A stretch of 64,000 bases of DNA from Arenibaculum pallidiluteum (GTDB lineage: Bacteria > Pseudomonadota > Alphaproteobacteria > Azospirillales > Azospirillaceae), in NCBI RefSeq assembly GCF_017355985.1, contig NZ_JAFIQU010000005.1:62001-126000 (forward strand), given 5' to 3'. The position numbers and the translations under genes are program-made. Under the pieces are notes generated by a model. It worked only from the letters and a program-made list of their open reading frames with translations, was not told the origin of the DNA and did not search any database. Shown in pieces: positions 34,155 through 42,779 of the stretch; positions within the stretch are counted from its first letter, which is position 1; every line of letters starts with the position of its first letter.

Positions 34155-34832
34155 ATGTCCCAGTACGGTTCCGATTACGGCCGCCAATACGGCCATCAGG
34201 ACGAACACCGCCGCTACCCCGACGAGGGTTACTACGGCGCTTCCGATGACGTGCGGGACCGCGACTACCCGCGTGGCGGCTACTACGACCGCGATTATGG
34301 GCGTGACTATGGCCAGGGCAGTCAGAACTACGGCAGCCAGAACTACGGCGGCCAGAACTATGGTGGCCAGGGCTATGGCGAGCAAGGCTACGGCGAGCAG
34401 CGCTATGTCGGGCAGCAGAGCTACCGGCGCGAGGACCAGGGCATGCGACACTATGCCGACGACGCGCGGGAGTGGGTGGGAACGACCGCGGGGATCGGCA
34501 CCGGCGCCGCGATCCTGGCGGTCGCCGCCTTCGGCATCGGGTTCCTGGTCGGAAGCCGCTGGCACGCCGATTCCCAGGAGCGGATCTCGGGTATGCCGCG
34601 CTCCGACCTGCGCCGGGCCCCGACCCTGGACAACTACCACCGCCACGTCTCGATCAACGATCCCGACGCCGAGGCCGGGACGCCGCCGGACGCGGACGAG
34701 GTCGTCGGCCACGAGCCGTCGGGCAAGTCCGCCCGCGAGAGCGCCGAGACCCTGAGGGATGCCGAGGGGAGCAGGACCGAGCGGCGCGAGACCGCAACGG
34801 CGGGCGAGGGCGGAAAGCGCGGCAAGTCCTGA
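34155..34832 (+). CDS. Tyr/Gly/Gln-repeat protein with one membrane helix (225 aa)
   Basis: ATG 34155 after AGGAAGGAAG. Residues 1-95 are low complexity: DYGRQYG, then repeated QNYGG, QGYGEQ and similar pentads (about 50-85), rich in Tyr, Gly, Gln, Arg and Asp. A single glycine-rich membrane helix (AGIGTGAAILAVAAFGIGFLVGS) comes at about 113-135. The C-terminal 90 residues are charged and disordered. The repeat resembles phase-separating low-complexity domains. It is next to a stress SDR. Function unknown. Confidence 0.7.
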   Translation: MSQYGSDYGRQYGHQDEHRRYPDEGYYGASDDVRDRDYPRGGYYDRDYGRDYGQGSQNYGSQNYGGQNYGGQGYGEQGYGEQRYVGQQSYRREDQGMRHYADDAREWVGTTAGIGTGAAILAVAAFGIGFLVGSRWHADSQERISGMPRSDLRRAPTLDNYHRHVSINDPDAEAGTPPDADEVVGHEPSGKSARESAETLRDAEGSRTERRETATAGEGGKRGKS

Positions 34833-34847
34833 GCGGGCAGGTATGCC

Positions 34848-34878
34848 GGACGGGGCAGCGGAACCCGCTGCCCCGTCC
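34848..34878. terminator. 14-bp perfect hairpin between convergent genes
   Basis: GGACGGGGCAGCGG (34848-34861) pairs with CCGCTGCCCCGTCC (34865-34878), loop AAC. It lies between the stops of the Tyr-rich gene and the DapB-like gene, so it can serve both strands. No clear U-tract. Confidence 0.65.
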
Positions 34879-34889
34879 GTACTTCCCGA

Positions 34890-35675
34890 TCAGAAATCGC
34901 CGAACATCAGCCGGTCCATACCGCGCACGAGCCCGGTCACGTCGGGCGCCCGGCGGATCGCCAGGAGCGTCCCCGCGACGTAGGGCTCCGCGCCGGACCC
35001 GGCGTCGTGCCGGATGGTGAGCCTTTCGCCGGACAGCCCCAGCACCGCCTCGCAGGACAGCACGTAGCCCGGCAGGCGCAGCGAATGAACGCGCGTGCCC
35101 CGGACGGATGCGCCCCGCACGTTCGCCGGGCCGTGCAGCCCGTCGATCGGCCGGGCGGTGCCGAGGCCGCAGCGGGCGCTCTCGAGCCGCTCCGCCAGCT
35201 CTCGCGCCGTGCCGCTGGGCACGTCCGGCCTGGATGCTCCGGCGTAGTCGATCACCTCGACATCTGGAACGAAGGCCGCCGCGATCAGCGTGAAGCGCTG
35301 CATCAGAGCCGCCGTGACCGAGAAGTTCCCGGCGGCGACGACGCCGCGCCCGGCCCTGCGCGCCGCCTCGTCGATCTCGGCATAGTCCTCCGCGGTCAGC
35401 CCGGAAGTGCCGATCACGACGTGGCACCCGTGCGCGAGCGCCGTCAGCACATGCGCCTTCACGGCGTCCGGCTTGGTGTAGTCGACCACCACGTCGCTCG
35501 GCGCGCCGAGCGCCTCGCCCAGCGTCGGCGCCACGATCACGCCGCCGAGCGCGGCTCCAGCGGCTCCGCGGGCCACTGCGCCCGACAGGCTCAGATCCGG
35601 CGCCGCCATGACGGCGCTCACCAGCTCGCGTCCGACCCAGCCGGTGGCGCCAGCGATGCAAACGCGGATGCCCAT
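34890..35675 (-). CDS. DapB-family protein lacking the usual catalytic His/Lys
   Basis: 261 residues. The N-terminal Rossmann domain (VCIAGATGWVGRELVSAV) and GTSGLT, AAGNFSV and DVPSGTARELAE fit dihydrodipicolinate reductase. The catalytic stretch which in E. coli DapB reads EAHHRHKVDAPSGTA is here DYAGASRPDVPSGTA: both His and the Lys are replaced (Ala145, Gly146, Arg149). Either it is a diverged reductase on another substrate or a variant DapB. No lysine-pathway gene is near. It runs convergent to the stress genes. Confidence 0.7.
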   Translation of the reverse strand: MGIRVCIAGATGWVGRELVSAVMAAPDLSLSGAVARGAAGAALGGVIVAPTLGEALGAPSDVVVDYTKPDAVKAHVLTALAHGCHVVIGTSGLTAEDYAEIDEAARRAGRGVVAAGNFSVTAALMQRFTLIAAAFVPDVEVIDYAGASRPDVPSGTARELAERLESARCGLGTARPIDGLHGPANVRGASVRGTRVHSLRLPGYVLSCEAVLGLSGERLTIRHDAGSGAEPYVAGTLLAIRRAPDVTGLVRGMDRLMFGDF

Positions 35676-35942
35676 CTGCTCGCTCCCGATGTGCTCGCCT
35701 CGGTGTGCTCGCCCCTGATTCCGGTGTCGGGTCGCGGCGCCGCTCCCGAATTCCCTCCTGGAACGCCAGGACAGGCAGCACTGTGCGCCGTCCCCGCCGG
35801 TGCGTCAAAGTTCCAGGTGCAACGGGTCGGGCGCGCGGCGGCAGACGCATCCCGGGCGGCAATCGCCCTTCAAAGCGGCAGCGGGGCTGGGAGCGACCGG
35901 CGCCCGCGCGGCGTGACGAGGCGCGGGGCTGCGGCTCTTGGT
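35676..35942. other. Spacer between DapB-like gene and BMP importer
   Basis: No credible gene in these 267 bases. The motif TGCTCGC is repeated near 35670-35710. The 3' part leads into the promoter listed next. Confidence 0.5.
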
Positions 35943-35970
35943 TTGCATCGCAACGGCGTGACGCTATGGT
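35943..35970 (+). promoter_or_regulatory. Candidate sigma-70 promoter of the BMP importer
   Basis: TTGCAT (35943-35948), sixteen bases, TATGGT (35965-35970). Start of transcription would be near 35977, about 30 bases before the TTG start codon. Confidence 0.4.
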
Positions 35971-36006
35971 ACGCGGGCCGCTGGCGCCCTCTGTCAGGAG
36001 TGCAGA

Positions 36007-37575
36007 TTGACCTTTCCCAATGCCGGCTCCCAGGAGCGGCCCGTTCCAAGGCTCGAAGCGCGCGGCATCACCAAGGGATTTCCGGGCACCCTCGCCAACG
36101 ACCATGTTGACCTCGTGCTGGATCCCGGGGAGATCCATGCCCTCCTGGGGGAGAACGGCGCGGGCAAGAGCACGCTGGTCAAGATCATCTACGGCGTCCT
36201 GAAGGCGGACTCCGGCACGTTGCTCTGGGAGGGCCGGCCGGTCACCATCGCAAGCCCCGCCGACGCCCGGCGCCTCGGCATCGGCATGGTCTTCCAGCAC
36301 TTCTCACTCTTCGAGAGCCTGACGGCGGCGGAGAACATCGCGCTAGGCCTCGATTCGGCACCGCGTCCGAGGGATCTTGCGGCGCGCATTCGCGAGGTCT
36401 CAAAGCGATACGGGCTCGATGTCGACCCCGACCGCCATGTCTTCTCCCTCTCCGTGGGGGAGCGGCAGCGGGTCGAGATCCTTCGCTGCCTGCTGCAGGA
36501 GCCCAAGCTGCTGATCATGGACGAGCCTACCTCCGTCCTGACCCCGCAGGAGGTCTCGCGCCTTTTCGAGACCCTGCGCCAGCTCGCCGATGAGGGGGTG
36601 ACGATCCTCTATATCAGCCACAAGCTCGAGGAGATCCGCTCGCTGTGCACCCAGGCGACGGTGCTGCGCGGCGGCCGCATCGTTGGTGCCGTCGACCCCC
36701 GCACCGTCTCGGCGCGGACCCTGGCCGAGATGATGATCGGCGGCGACCTGGTGGTCCCGGCTCACGAGCCCGTCGAAAGCGCCCACGCGCCGCGGCTGGT
36801 GGTGCGCAACCTGTCCTCGACCTCCGACGATCCCTTCGCGACCGAGCTGAGGGACGTGTCCTTCGAGGTGCGCGCGGGCGAGATCCTGGGGATCGCCGGA
36901 GTTGCCGGGAACGGCCAAGCCGAGCTGCTGGCCGCCCTCTCCGGCGAGAGCACCACGGCTGCCGACCATGTCGAGATCGAAGGCCAAGCCGCCGGGCACC
37001 TGGGCCCCAGGGCACGGCGTGCCCTCGGCCTGGCCTTCGTCCCCGAGGAGCGGCTCGGCCGCGGCGCGGTGCCCGAGATGACGCTGGCGGAGAACGCGAT
37101 TCTCGGCGGGGCGGCGTCCCGCGGGCTCGTGCGCTCGGGGGTGATCGACGGGCAGGGGGCGCGGGCCTTCGCCGATCGCATCATTGACCTCTTCAAGGTC
37201 GCGACGCGCGGCCATGGCGCCGAGGCGCGCTCGCTCTCGGGCGGCAACCTGCAGAAATTCATCATCGGACGCGAGATCCTGAACAAGCCGCGGCTGCTGG
37301 TCGCTGCGGCACCGACCTGGGGTGTGGATGCGGGTGCCGCCGCCGCCATCCACCAAGCGCTGATCGACCTCGCGGCCGACGGCGCCGCCGTGCTGGTCGT
37401 GTCCCAGGACCTGGACGAGCTGTTCGCGCTGTGCGACCGCATCGCGGTGATGTTCCACGGACGCTTGTCCCATCCCCAGCCCGTCGGTCAGACCTCGGTC
37501 GAGCAGATCGGGCTGCTGATGGGCGGGCTTTTCGACCGGTCCGAAGCCGGGAAGGGCGACCGCGATGTGGCCTAG
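36007..37575 (+). CDS. ABC ATPase with two nucleotide-binding domains (nucleoside/BMP type)
   Basis: 522 residues, start TTG 36007 with AGGAG upstream. Domain 1 has Walker A GENGAGKST, signature LSVGERQR and Walker B LLIMDEPT. Domain 2 has a degenerate Walker A (GVAGNGQAE) and signature LSGGNLQKF with AAAPTWGVD, as normal for this sugar/nucleoside family (YufO/NupA-like). It powers the two permeases that follow, overlapping the first by 11 bases. Ligand is expected to be a nucleoside or base. Confidence 0.92.
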   Translation: MTFPNAGSQERPVPRLEARGITKGFPGTLANDHVDLVLDPGEIHALLGENGAGKSTLVKIIYGVLKADSGTLLWEGRPVTIASPADARRLGIGMVFQHFSLFESLTAAENIALGLDSAPRPRDLAARIREVSKRYGLDVDPDRHVFSLSVGERQRVEILRCLLQEPKLLIMDEPTSVLTPQEVSRLFETLRQLADEGVTILYISHKLEEIRSLCTQATVLRGGRIVGAVDPRTVSARTLAEMMIGGDLVVPAHEPVESAHAPRLVVRNLSSTSDDPFATELRDVSFEVRAGEILGIAGVAGNGQAELLAALSGESTTAADHVEIEGQAAGHLGPRARRALGLAFVPEERLGRGAVPEMTLAENAILGGAASRGLVRSGVIDGQGARAFADRIIDLFKVATRGHGAEARSLSGGNLQKFIIGREILNKPRLLVAAAPTWGVDAGAAAAIHQALIDLAADGAAVLVVSQDLDELFALCDRIAVMFHGRLSHPQPVGQTSVEQIGLLMGGLFDRSEAGKGDRDVA

Positions 37576-38647
37576 GCTGGTCCCCCGGGGCGAAGCCTCG
37601 CCCGTCATGGTCTGGATGACGCCGGTGCTGGCGGTCGCGCTCACGCTGCTGGCCGGCACGGCGCTGTTCGCGGCGCTGGGCTACCCGCCCGGCCGGGCGC
37701 TGCATGCGTATTTCGTCGAGCCGGTCTCGACCTTCTACGGGCTCGGAGAGCTGGCCGTGAAGGCGACGCCGCTGACCCTGACCGCGGTCGGTCTCGCGAT
37801 CGGCTTCCGGGCCAATGTCTGGAACATCGGGGCAGAAGGGCAGCTCGTGATGGGGGCCGTCCTGGGCGGCGGCCTTGCGCTGGCCTTCTGGGGCGAGGAG
37901 GGGCCGTGGCTGATGCCCGCCATGCTTCTGGCCGGCATCCTCGGCGGCGCGCTCTGGGCTGCCATCCCGGCCTTCCTGCGCACCCGCTTCAACGCCAGCG
38001 AGATCCTTGTCTCGCTGATGATGGTCTATGTCGCGACGCTGTTCCTGAACTGGCTCGTCCACGGTCCCTGGCGAGATCCCGAGGGCTTCAACTTCCCGCA
38101 GAGCCGCATGTTCGGGAACGATGCGCTGATGCCGGTGCTGTTCGAAGGGACGCGCCTGCATCTGGGCACGCCGATCGCGTTCGCGGTGGTTCTGGGGGGC
38201 TGGTTCCTGCTGGCCCGCACCTTCGTTGGCTTCCAGATCAAGGTCCTGGGGCTGACGCCGGCGGCGGCGAGCTATGCCGGGTTCGACCAGCGCCGGCTGA
38301 TCTGGTTCTGCCTGCTGCTCTCGGGCGGACTGGCTGGTCTCGCGGGAGTGATCGAGGCGGCGGGGCCGGTCGGCCAGCTCACGCCGGCGATCCCGCAGGG
38401 CTACGGCTTCACCGCGATCATCGTGGCCTTCCTGGGCCGCCTGCACCCGTTGGGGATCCTGCTGGCGGCGCTGCTGATCGCGCTGACCTATATCGGCGGC
38501 GAATCCGCGCAGATCACGCTGCAGCTTCCGATCGCGGTCACGGGGGTCTTCCAGGGCATGCTGCTGTTCTTCCTGCTGGCGACGGACGTGCTGATCCGCT
38601 ACCGCGTCCGCTGGGGCGCACCCGCCGGGGAGGCCGGCCGTGCTTGA
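37565..38647 (+). CDS. ABC transporter permease (YufP/NupB-like)
   Basis: 360 residues with eight to ten helices. Family segments: VKATPLTLTAVGLAIGFRANVWNIGAEGQLVMGA, LRTRFNASEILVSLMMVYVA and AIPQGYGFTAIIVAFLGRLHPLGILLAALLIA. Forms half of the channel with the next gene, whose GTG start overlaps its stop by eight bases. Confidence 0.92.
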   Translation: MWPRLVPRGEASPVMVWMTPVLAVALTLLAGTALFAALGYPPGRALHAYFVEPVSTFYGLGELAVKATPLTLTAVGLAIGFRANVWNIGAEGQLVMGAVLGGGLALAFWGEEGPWLMPAMLLAGILGGALWAAIPAFLRTRFNASEILVSLMMVYVATLFLNWLVHGPWRDPEGFNFPQSRMFGNDALMPVLFEGTRLHLGTPIAFAVVLGGWFLLARTFVGFQIKVLGLTPAAASYAGFDQRRLIWFCLLLSGGLAGLAGVIEAAGPVGQLTPAIPQGYGFTAIIVAFLGRLHPLGILLAALLIALTYIGGESAQITLQLPIAVTGVFQGMLLFFLLATDVLIRYRVRWGAPAGEAGRA

Positions 38648-39563
38648 GACCGTCACGGCCCTCCTGATCGCGACCATCATCGCCGCGACGCCGCTGCTCC
38701 TCGCCGCCACGGGCGAACTGGTCGCCGAGAAATCGGGCGTCCTGAACCTCGGCGTCGAAGGCATGATGCTGGTGGGCGCCGTGTCCGGCTTCATCGGCGT
38801 GCAGGTGACCGGCAGCGGCACGCTCGGGATCGTCGCTGCGGCGCTGGCCGGCGCCCTGATGGCCCTGGTCTTCGCCTTCCTGACCCTGGGGCTCAAGGCG
38901 AACCAGGTGGCGACGGGGCTGGCGCTGACGCTCTTCGGCATCGGTCTGTCGGCCCTCATGGGCAAGGACTTCGTGGGCACGCCCCACGACCGGCTTCCCC
39001 AGCTCGCGGTCCCGGGCCTCTCGGACCTGCCCGTGATCGGGCCGCTTCTCTTCGGCCATGATGCGCTGGTCTACCTTGCCCTCGCGCTCGTGGCGGCGGT
39101 TCACTGGTTCCTCTATCACACGCGGCGCGGTCTCGTGCTCCGCGCCGTCGGCGAGAACCACGACGCCGCCCATGCCATCGGATATCCCGTGCTGCGCATC
39201 CGCCTGATGGCCACGCTGTTCGGCGGCGCCATGAGCGGGCTCGGCGGCGCCTACCTGTCGCTGGCCTACACCCCACAATGGGCCGAGAACATGACCGCAG
39301 GGCGCGGCTGGATCGCGCTGGCGCTGGTGGTCTTCGCGACCTGGAAGCCCGGCCGCGTGTTGGTCGGCGCCTGGCTGTTCGGCGGCGTCACGCTGGGCCA
39401 GCTCTACGGCCAGGGGCTCGGCATCCCGGTGCCCTCGCAGTTCATGGCGATGCTGCCCTATCTCGCGACCGTGCTCGTGCTGGTCGCGATCTCGCGCGAT
39501 CGCGTGCGGATCCGGCTGAACGCGCCGGCCTGCATCGGGAAGACCTTCCACCCGGCGGCCTGA
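38640..39563 (+). CDS. ABC transporter permease (YufQ/NupC-like)
   Basis: 307 residues from GTG 38640. Family segments: TPLLLAATGELVAEKSGVLNLGVEGMMLVGA, AENMTAGRGWIALALVVFATWKP and GLGIPVPSQFMAMLPYLATVLVLV. Second channel subunit of the BMP-type importer. Confidence 0.92.
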   Translation: MLETVTALLIATIIAATPLLLAATGELVAEKSGVLNLGVEGMMLVGAVSGFIGVQVTGSGTLGIVAAALAGALMALVFAFLTLGLKANQVATGLALTLFGIGLSALMGKDFVGTPHDRLPQLAVPGLSDLPVIGPLLFGHDALVYLALALVAAVHWFLYHTRRGLVLRAVGENHDAAHAIGYPVLRIRLMATLFGGAMSGLGGAYLSLAYTPQWAENMTAGRGWIALALVVFATWKPGRVLVGAWLFGGVTLGQLYGQGLGIPVPSQFMAMLPYLATVLVLVAISRDRVRIRLNAPACIGKTFHPAA

Positions 39564-39618
39564 AGAGCCGGGTTCCAAACAGCTCCAGAACCTCCAAGCA
39601 AGGAACAGAGAGGCAAGA

Positions 39619-40713
39619 ATGGATATCTCCCGCCGCCAATTCGCCATCGGCTCGGCCGCCCTCGCCGGTGCGTCGGCGCTGCCCTTCGGCATGGGGTCCG
39701 CGCTGGCCCAGGCGCCGCTCAAGGTGGGCTTCGTCTATGTCGGCCCGGTCTCCGACCACGGGTTCAGCTATCAGCACGACCTCGGCCGCAAGGAGGTCGA
39801 GAAGGCCTACGGCGCCAAGGTCCAGACCACCTTCGTGGAGAACGTGCCCGAGGGCGCGGATGCCGAGCGCGTGATCAACCAACTCGCCGCACAGGGCAAC
39901 GGCCTGATCTTCACGACCTCCTTCGGCTTCATGAACCCGACGATCCGGGTCGCCCAGCGCCATCCGAAGGTGAAGTTCGAGCATTGCACGGGCTACAAGC
40001 GCGCGGACAACGTCGCGACCTACTCGGCGCGCTTCTACGAGGGCCGCACCATCTGCGGCGCCCTGGCCGGCAAGCTCACCAAGTCCAACATCATCGGCTA
40101 TATCGGGTCATTCCCGATCCCCGAGGTCGTCAGCGGCATCAACGCCTTCACCGTCGCCCTGCGCCGGGTGAACCCGCAGGCGCAGGTCCGGGTCGTCTGG
40201 GTGAACTCCTGGTACGATCCCGGCAAGGAGGCCGACGCCGCCAAGGCCCTGCTGGACCAGGGCGCGGACGTCATCACCCAGCACACCGACAGCCCGGCGC
40301 CCTGCCAGATCGCCGAGCAGCGCGGCGCCTGGTCCTTCGGCCAGTCCTCGGACATGCAGCGCTTCGCGCCGAACAAGCTGGTGACCTCGATCGTCGACGA
40401 CTGGGGCCCCTACTACGTGCGACGGGTGAAGGAGGTCATGGACGGAACCTGGAAGGCCATCGATACCTGGGACGGCATCAAGCAGGGGCTGGTCGTGATC
40501 CCGCCCTTCAACCCCTCGATCGGCGCCGACAACGTCGCGCTCGGCCAGAAGGTGAAGGACGACATCGTCGCCGGACGCCTGCATCCCTTCGCCGGTCCCA
40601 TCAAGGACCAGCAGGGCAAGGTCGTCTACGCCGAGGGCAAGCATGCCAGCGATGAGGACATCCTGAAGATGGCCTTCTACGTCGAGGGCGTGCAGGGCAG
40701 CCTGCCGAAGTGA
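39619..40713 (+). CDS. BMP-family ABC transporter substrate-binding protein
   Basis: 364 residues. Twin-arginine-like/signal start MDISRRQFAIGSAALAGASALPFG with RR-Q-F fits Tat export. The BMP domain: KVGFVYVGPVSDHGFSYQHDLGRK, ANQL-like NQLAAQGNGLIFTTSFGFMN, SAEFYEGRT-like ARFYEGRTICGALAG and DWGPYYVRRVKEVMDGTW. BMP proteins bind nucleosides, purines or autoinducer-like molecules. Located last, 55 bases after the permease, before a strong terminator. No lipobox. Confidence 0.9.
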   Translation: MDISRRQFAIGSAALAGASALPFGMGSALAQAPLKVGFVYVGPVSDHGFSYQHDLGRKEVEKAYGAKVQTTFVENVPEGADAERVINQLAAQGNGLIFTTSFGFMNPTIRVAQRHPKVKFEHCTGYKRADNVATYSARFYEGRTICGALAGKLTKSNIIGYIGSFPIPEVVSGINAFTVALRRVNPQAQVRVVWVNSWYDPGKEADAAKALLDQGADVITQHTDSPAPCQIAEQRGAWSFGQSSDMQRFAPNKLVTSIVDDWGPYYVRRVKEVMDGTWKAIDTWDGIKQGLVVIPPFNPSIGADNVALGQKVKDDIVAGRLHPFAGPIKDQQGKVVYAEGKHASDEDILKMAFYVEGVQGSLPK

Positions 40714-40719
40714 GCATCG

Positions 40720-40752
40720 CGGGGCCGCGCCGCCGGCGCGGCCCCGTTCTTT
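40720..40752 (+). terminator. Rho-independent terminator of the BMP importer
   Basis: CGGGGCCGCGCC (40720-40731) pairs with GGCGCGGCCCCG (40735-40746), loop GCC, followed by TTCTTT. It ends the importer operon before the ArsC-like gene. Confidence 0.9.
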
Positions 40753-40765
40753 CCGGACGGGAGCC

Positions 40766-41113
40766 ATGGCCGAGGCCGTCACCATCTACCACAACCCACG
40801 CTGCTCGAAGTCGCGCGAGACGCTGGCCCTGCTGGAGGCCCGAGGCGTTGCACCGCTGGTCGTCGAATACCTGAAGACGCCGCCGAGCTCGGCCGAGCTG
40901 CGCGCGATCCTGGTCAAGCTCGGCATTCCGCCGCGACAGCTCCTGCGCCGCAAGGAGGCGGCCGAGGCCGGGCTGGACGACCCCGCCCTGAGCGACGATG
41001 CCCTCATCGAAGGGATGGCGCGCCACCCCGTCGCCATCGAGCGACCCATCGTCGTGAAAGGCGCCAGGGCCGCGCTGGGCCGCCCGCCCGAGGCCGTGCT
41101 CGCGATCCTCTAG
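40766..41113 (+). CDS. arsC: ArsC-family arsenate reductase (glutaredoxin type)
   Basis: 115 residues, the normal length. Catalytic Cys13 in YHNPRCSKSRE, then helices typical of the ArsC/Spx fold, and HPVAIERPIVVKGARAALGRPPE with the oxyanion-binding Arg. It reduces arsenate with glutathione/glutaredoxin; YfgD-like paralogues have the same motifs without proven activity. No other ars genes nearby, so a resistance role is uncertain. Starts 13 bases after the terminator. Confidence 0.82.
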   Translation: MAEAVTIYHNPRCSKSRETLALLEARGVAPLVVEYLKTPPSSAELRAILVKLGIPPRQLLRRKEAAEAGLDDPALSDDALIEGMARHPVAIERPIVVKGARAALGRPPEAVLAIL

Positions 41114-41135
41114 GAAAACCGGATCGCGGGCGGCG

Positions 41136-41312
41136 TCAGTCCAGCAGCCCGCCGAGCAGCGCGCCGCCGGCTCCGCCGATCAGCGCCCCACGCTTGCCGT
41201 CGACGGCATAGCCGCCCGCGGCGCCGGCGCCCGCGCCGACGACCTGCCCGGTCGAGCAGGCCGAGAGGCCCAGCAGGGCGGCGATGGCCGCGGCGATGGT
41301 GATTCTGCGCAT
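41136..41312 (-). CDS. Glycine-zipper lipoprotein (58 aa)
   Basis: ATG 41312 (MRRITIAAAIAALLGLSAC) follows GGAAGGA. Signal peptide ends in lipobox LSAC at residues 16-19. The mature part is nearly a glycine zipper (VVGAGAGAAGGYAVDGKRGALIGGAGGALLGG), like osmotically inducible OsmB-type lipoproteins. Outer-membrane or periplasmic anchor. The long upstream frame to 41396 is not needed. Confidence 0.75.
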   Translation of the reverse strand: MRRITIAAAIAALLGLSACSTGQVVGAGAGAAGGYAVDGKRGALIGGAGGALLGGLLD

Positions 41313-41444
41313 GGAGTCAATCCTTCCGGTCCATGAATGGCCGAAGCCATCCTGGATCCGAGAGGCATGCCGGACTGTGAGCCCGCGCACATCCACGCGG
41401 GGTAGGGCGATGGGGCGCCTCGCGCCCGACGCCCGTGCCGAAAC

Positions 41445-41639
41445 CTAGCGCTCCTCCTGCTCCTCGGCCCAGCCGGGATCGACCTCCTCGAGAAGGTTCG
41501 TCACGCGATCGATGAAATCGAGCTTCTCGCAATGCGAGAGAGGTTTTTCCCGTGCGATCAGCCCGATCAACAGGATGGCTTCGTCCATCTTCGATATGGC
41601 CGCTTCGAGGATCGCAAGTCTCTGAACTGAGCTCATCAT
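41445..41639 (-). CDS. Hypothetical helical protein (64 aa)
   Basis: ATG 41639 (MMSSVQRLAIL) lies nine bases after GGAAGG; the ATG nine bases upstream touches that site and is less likely. Entirely helical: RLAILEAAISKMDEAILLIGLIARE, CEKLDFIDRVTNLLEEV. Acidic C-terminus EEQEER. Family not recognised. Confidence 0.5.
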   Translation of the reverse strand: MMSSVQRLAILEAAISKMDEAILLIGLIAREKPLSHCEKLDFIDRVTNLLEEVDPGWAEEQEER

Positions 41640-41734
41640 GGCGCGCATCCTTCCACGACGAGTAAACCACGCAGAAACGGCTGCGCGTTACCTGTCGGCG
41701 GGTATAGACCGACTGGAGAGGGCCAGGCCTTCCC

Positions 41735-42709
41735 TCAGGACATGATCCAGAGGATTGAAGCCAGTCCTGCCTGGGTCCAGCAGGCCGCGCGCATCAGGGC
41801 GAGAGCCGCTCTGATGTCGCCGGGAGCCGCGTCGCGGTTCCCGGCGGCGTGCATCCAGCGGTCCTCCACCAGAACGCCGGCATAGCGGCGCGGCCCGGCC
41901 AGCGCGACGCCGAGGGCGCCAGCCATGGCGGCCTCCGGCCAGCCGGCATTGGGCGACCGGTGATGCCCGGCATCGGCGCGCATGGCTGCCAGCGCGGTCT
42001 CGGCCGCGGCGCGCCCGCGCGTCGCCAGGGCGGCAAGCGCCAGCAGTGCGCCGGCCAGGCGCGCCGGCACCAGATTCATGAGATCGTCCAGTCGGGCGGC
42101 CGCCCAGCCGAAGGCCTCGTGGCGCGGCGTGCGGTGCCCGATCATGCTGTCGGCGGTGTTGACGGCCTTGTAGAGCGCCAGTCCCGGCAGGCCGAGAAGC
42201 GCGAACCACAGCACCGGGGCGACGACGCCGTCCGAGAAGTTCTCGGCGCAGGATTCGATGGCGGCGCGCGCGACTCCCGCCTCGTCGAGGCTGTCGGGAT
42301 CGCGGCCGACGATCATGGCGACGGCGCGCCTGCCACCACGCAGGCCGGCATCCTCCAGCCCCGCGGCCACGGCCGCCACATGGTCGTGCAGGCTACGCTG
42401 GGCGATCAGGGTCGAGGCGAGCAACGCCTCCGCGGCCCAGCCCAGCGGCAGCGCATGCAGCAGCCGGTCGAGCCAGAGCGCGGGGAGCACCGCCACGGCA
42501 GCCAGGAAGGCGACCGCGAGCACGCCACGCATGCGACGCTCCTCGAAGCTCCGCTGCGCGCGGTTCAGCTTGCGGTCGAGCCAGCCAATCAGCCGGCCGA
42601 AAAGCACCACCGGATGCGGGATCCTGGCATAGAGCCAGGCCGGCTCTCCAAAGAGCGCGTCGAGCGCCAGGGCCAGCAACAGGACGGGGAGGTGGGAAGC
42701 ATCGGCCAC
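41735..42709 (-). CDS. cbiB: Adenosylcobinamide-phosphate synthase CbiB (CobD)
   Basis: 324 residues, several membrane helices. Family motifs: LALALDALFGEPAWLYARIPHPVVLFGRLI at the N-terminus, IVGRDPDSLDEAGVARAAIESCAENFSDGVVAP in the middle, and AVNTADSMIGHRTPRHEAFGWAAARLDDLMNLVPARL. It attaches aminopropanol (phosphate) to adenosylcobyric acid in the inner membrane. It is divergent from the threonine-phosphate decarboxylase gene that makes its co-substrate, with a 70-base shared spacer. No cobalamin riboswitch seen there. Confidence 0.93.
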   Translation of the reverse strand: MADASHLPVLLLALALDALFGEPAWLYARIPHPVVLFGRLIGWLDRKLNRAQRSFEERRMRGVLAVAFLAAVAVLPALWLDRLLHALPLGWAAEALLASTLIAQRSLHDHVAAVAAGLEDAGLRGGRRAVAMIVGRDPDSLDEAGVARAAIESCAENFSDGVVAPVLWFALLGLPGLALYKAVNTADSMIGHRTPRHEAFGWAAARLDDLMNLVPARLAGALLALAALATRGRAAAETALAAMRADAGHHRSPNAGWPEAAMAGALGVALAGPRRYAGVLVEDRWMHAAGNRDAAPGDIRAALALMRAACWTQAGLASILWIMS

Positions 42710-42779
42710 GCGGCCCTCTTAGGCATTGCCCGCGCGGCGGTCAACGCCTAAGCCTGGATCCGCACCGATGGGGAGGGAC

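Noticed and set aside
42710..42779. Cobalamin riboswitch between cbiB and cobC
   Set aside because: The spacer is only 70 bases and has no B12-box; the 44257-44487 spacer also lacks it.
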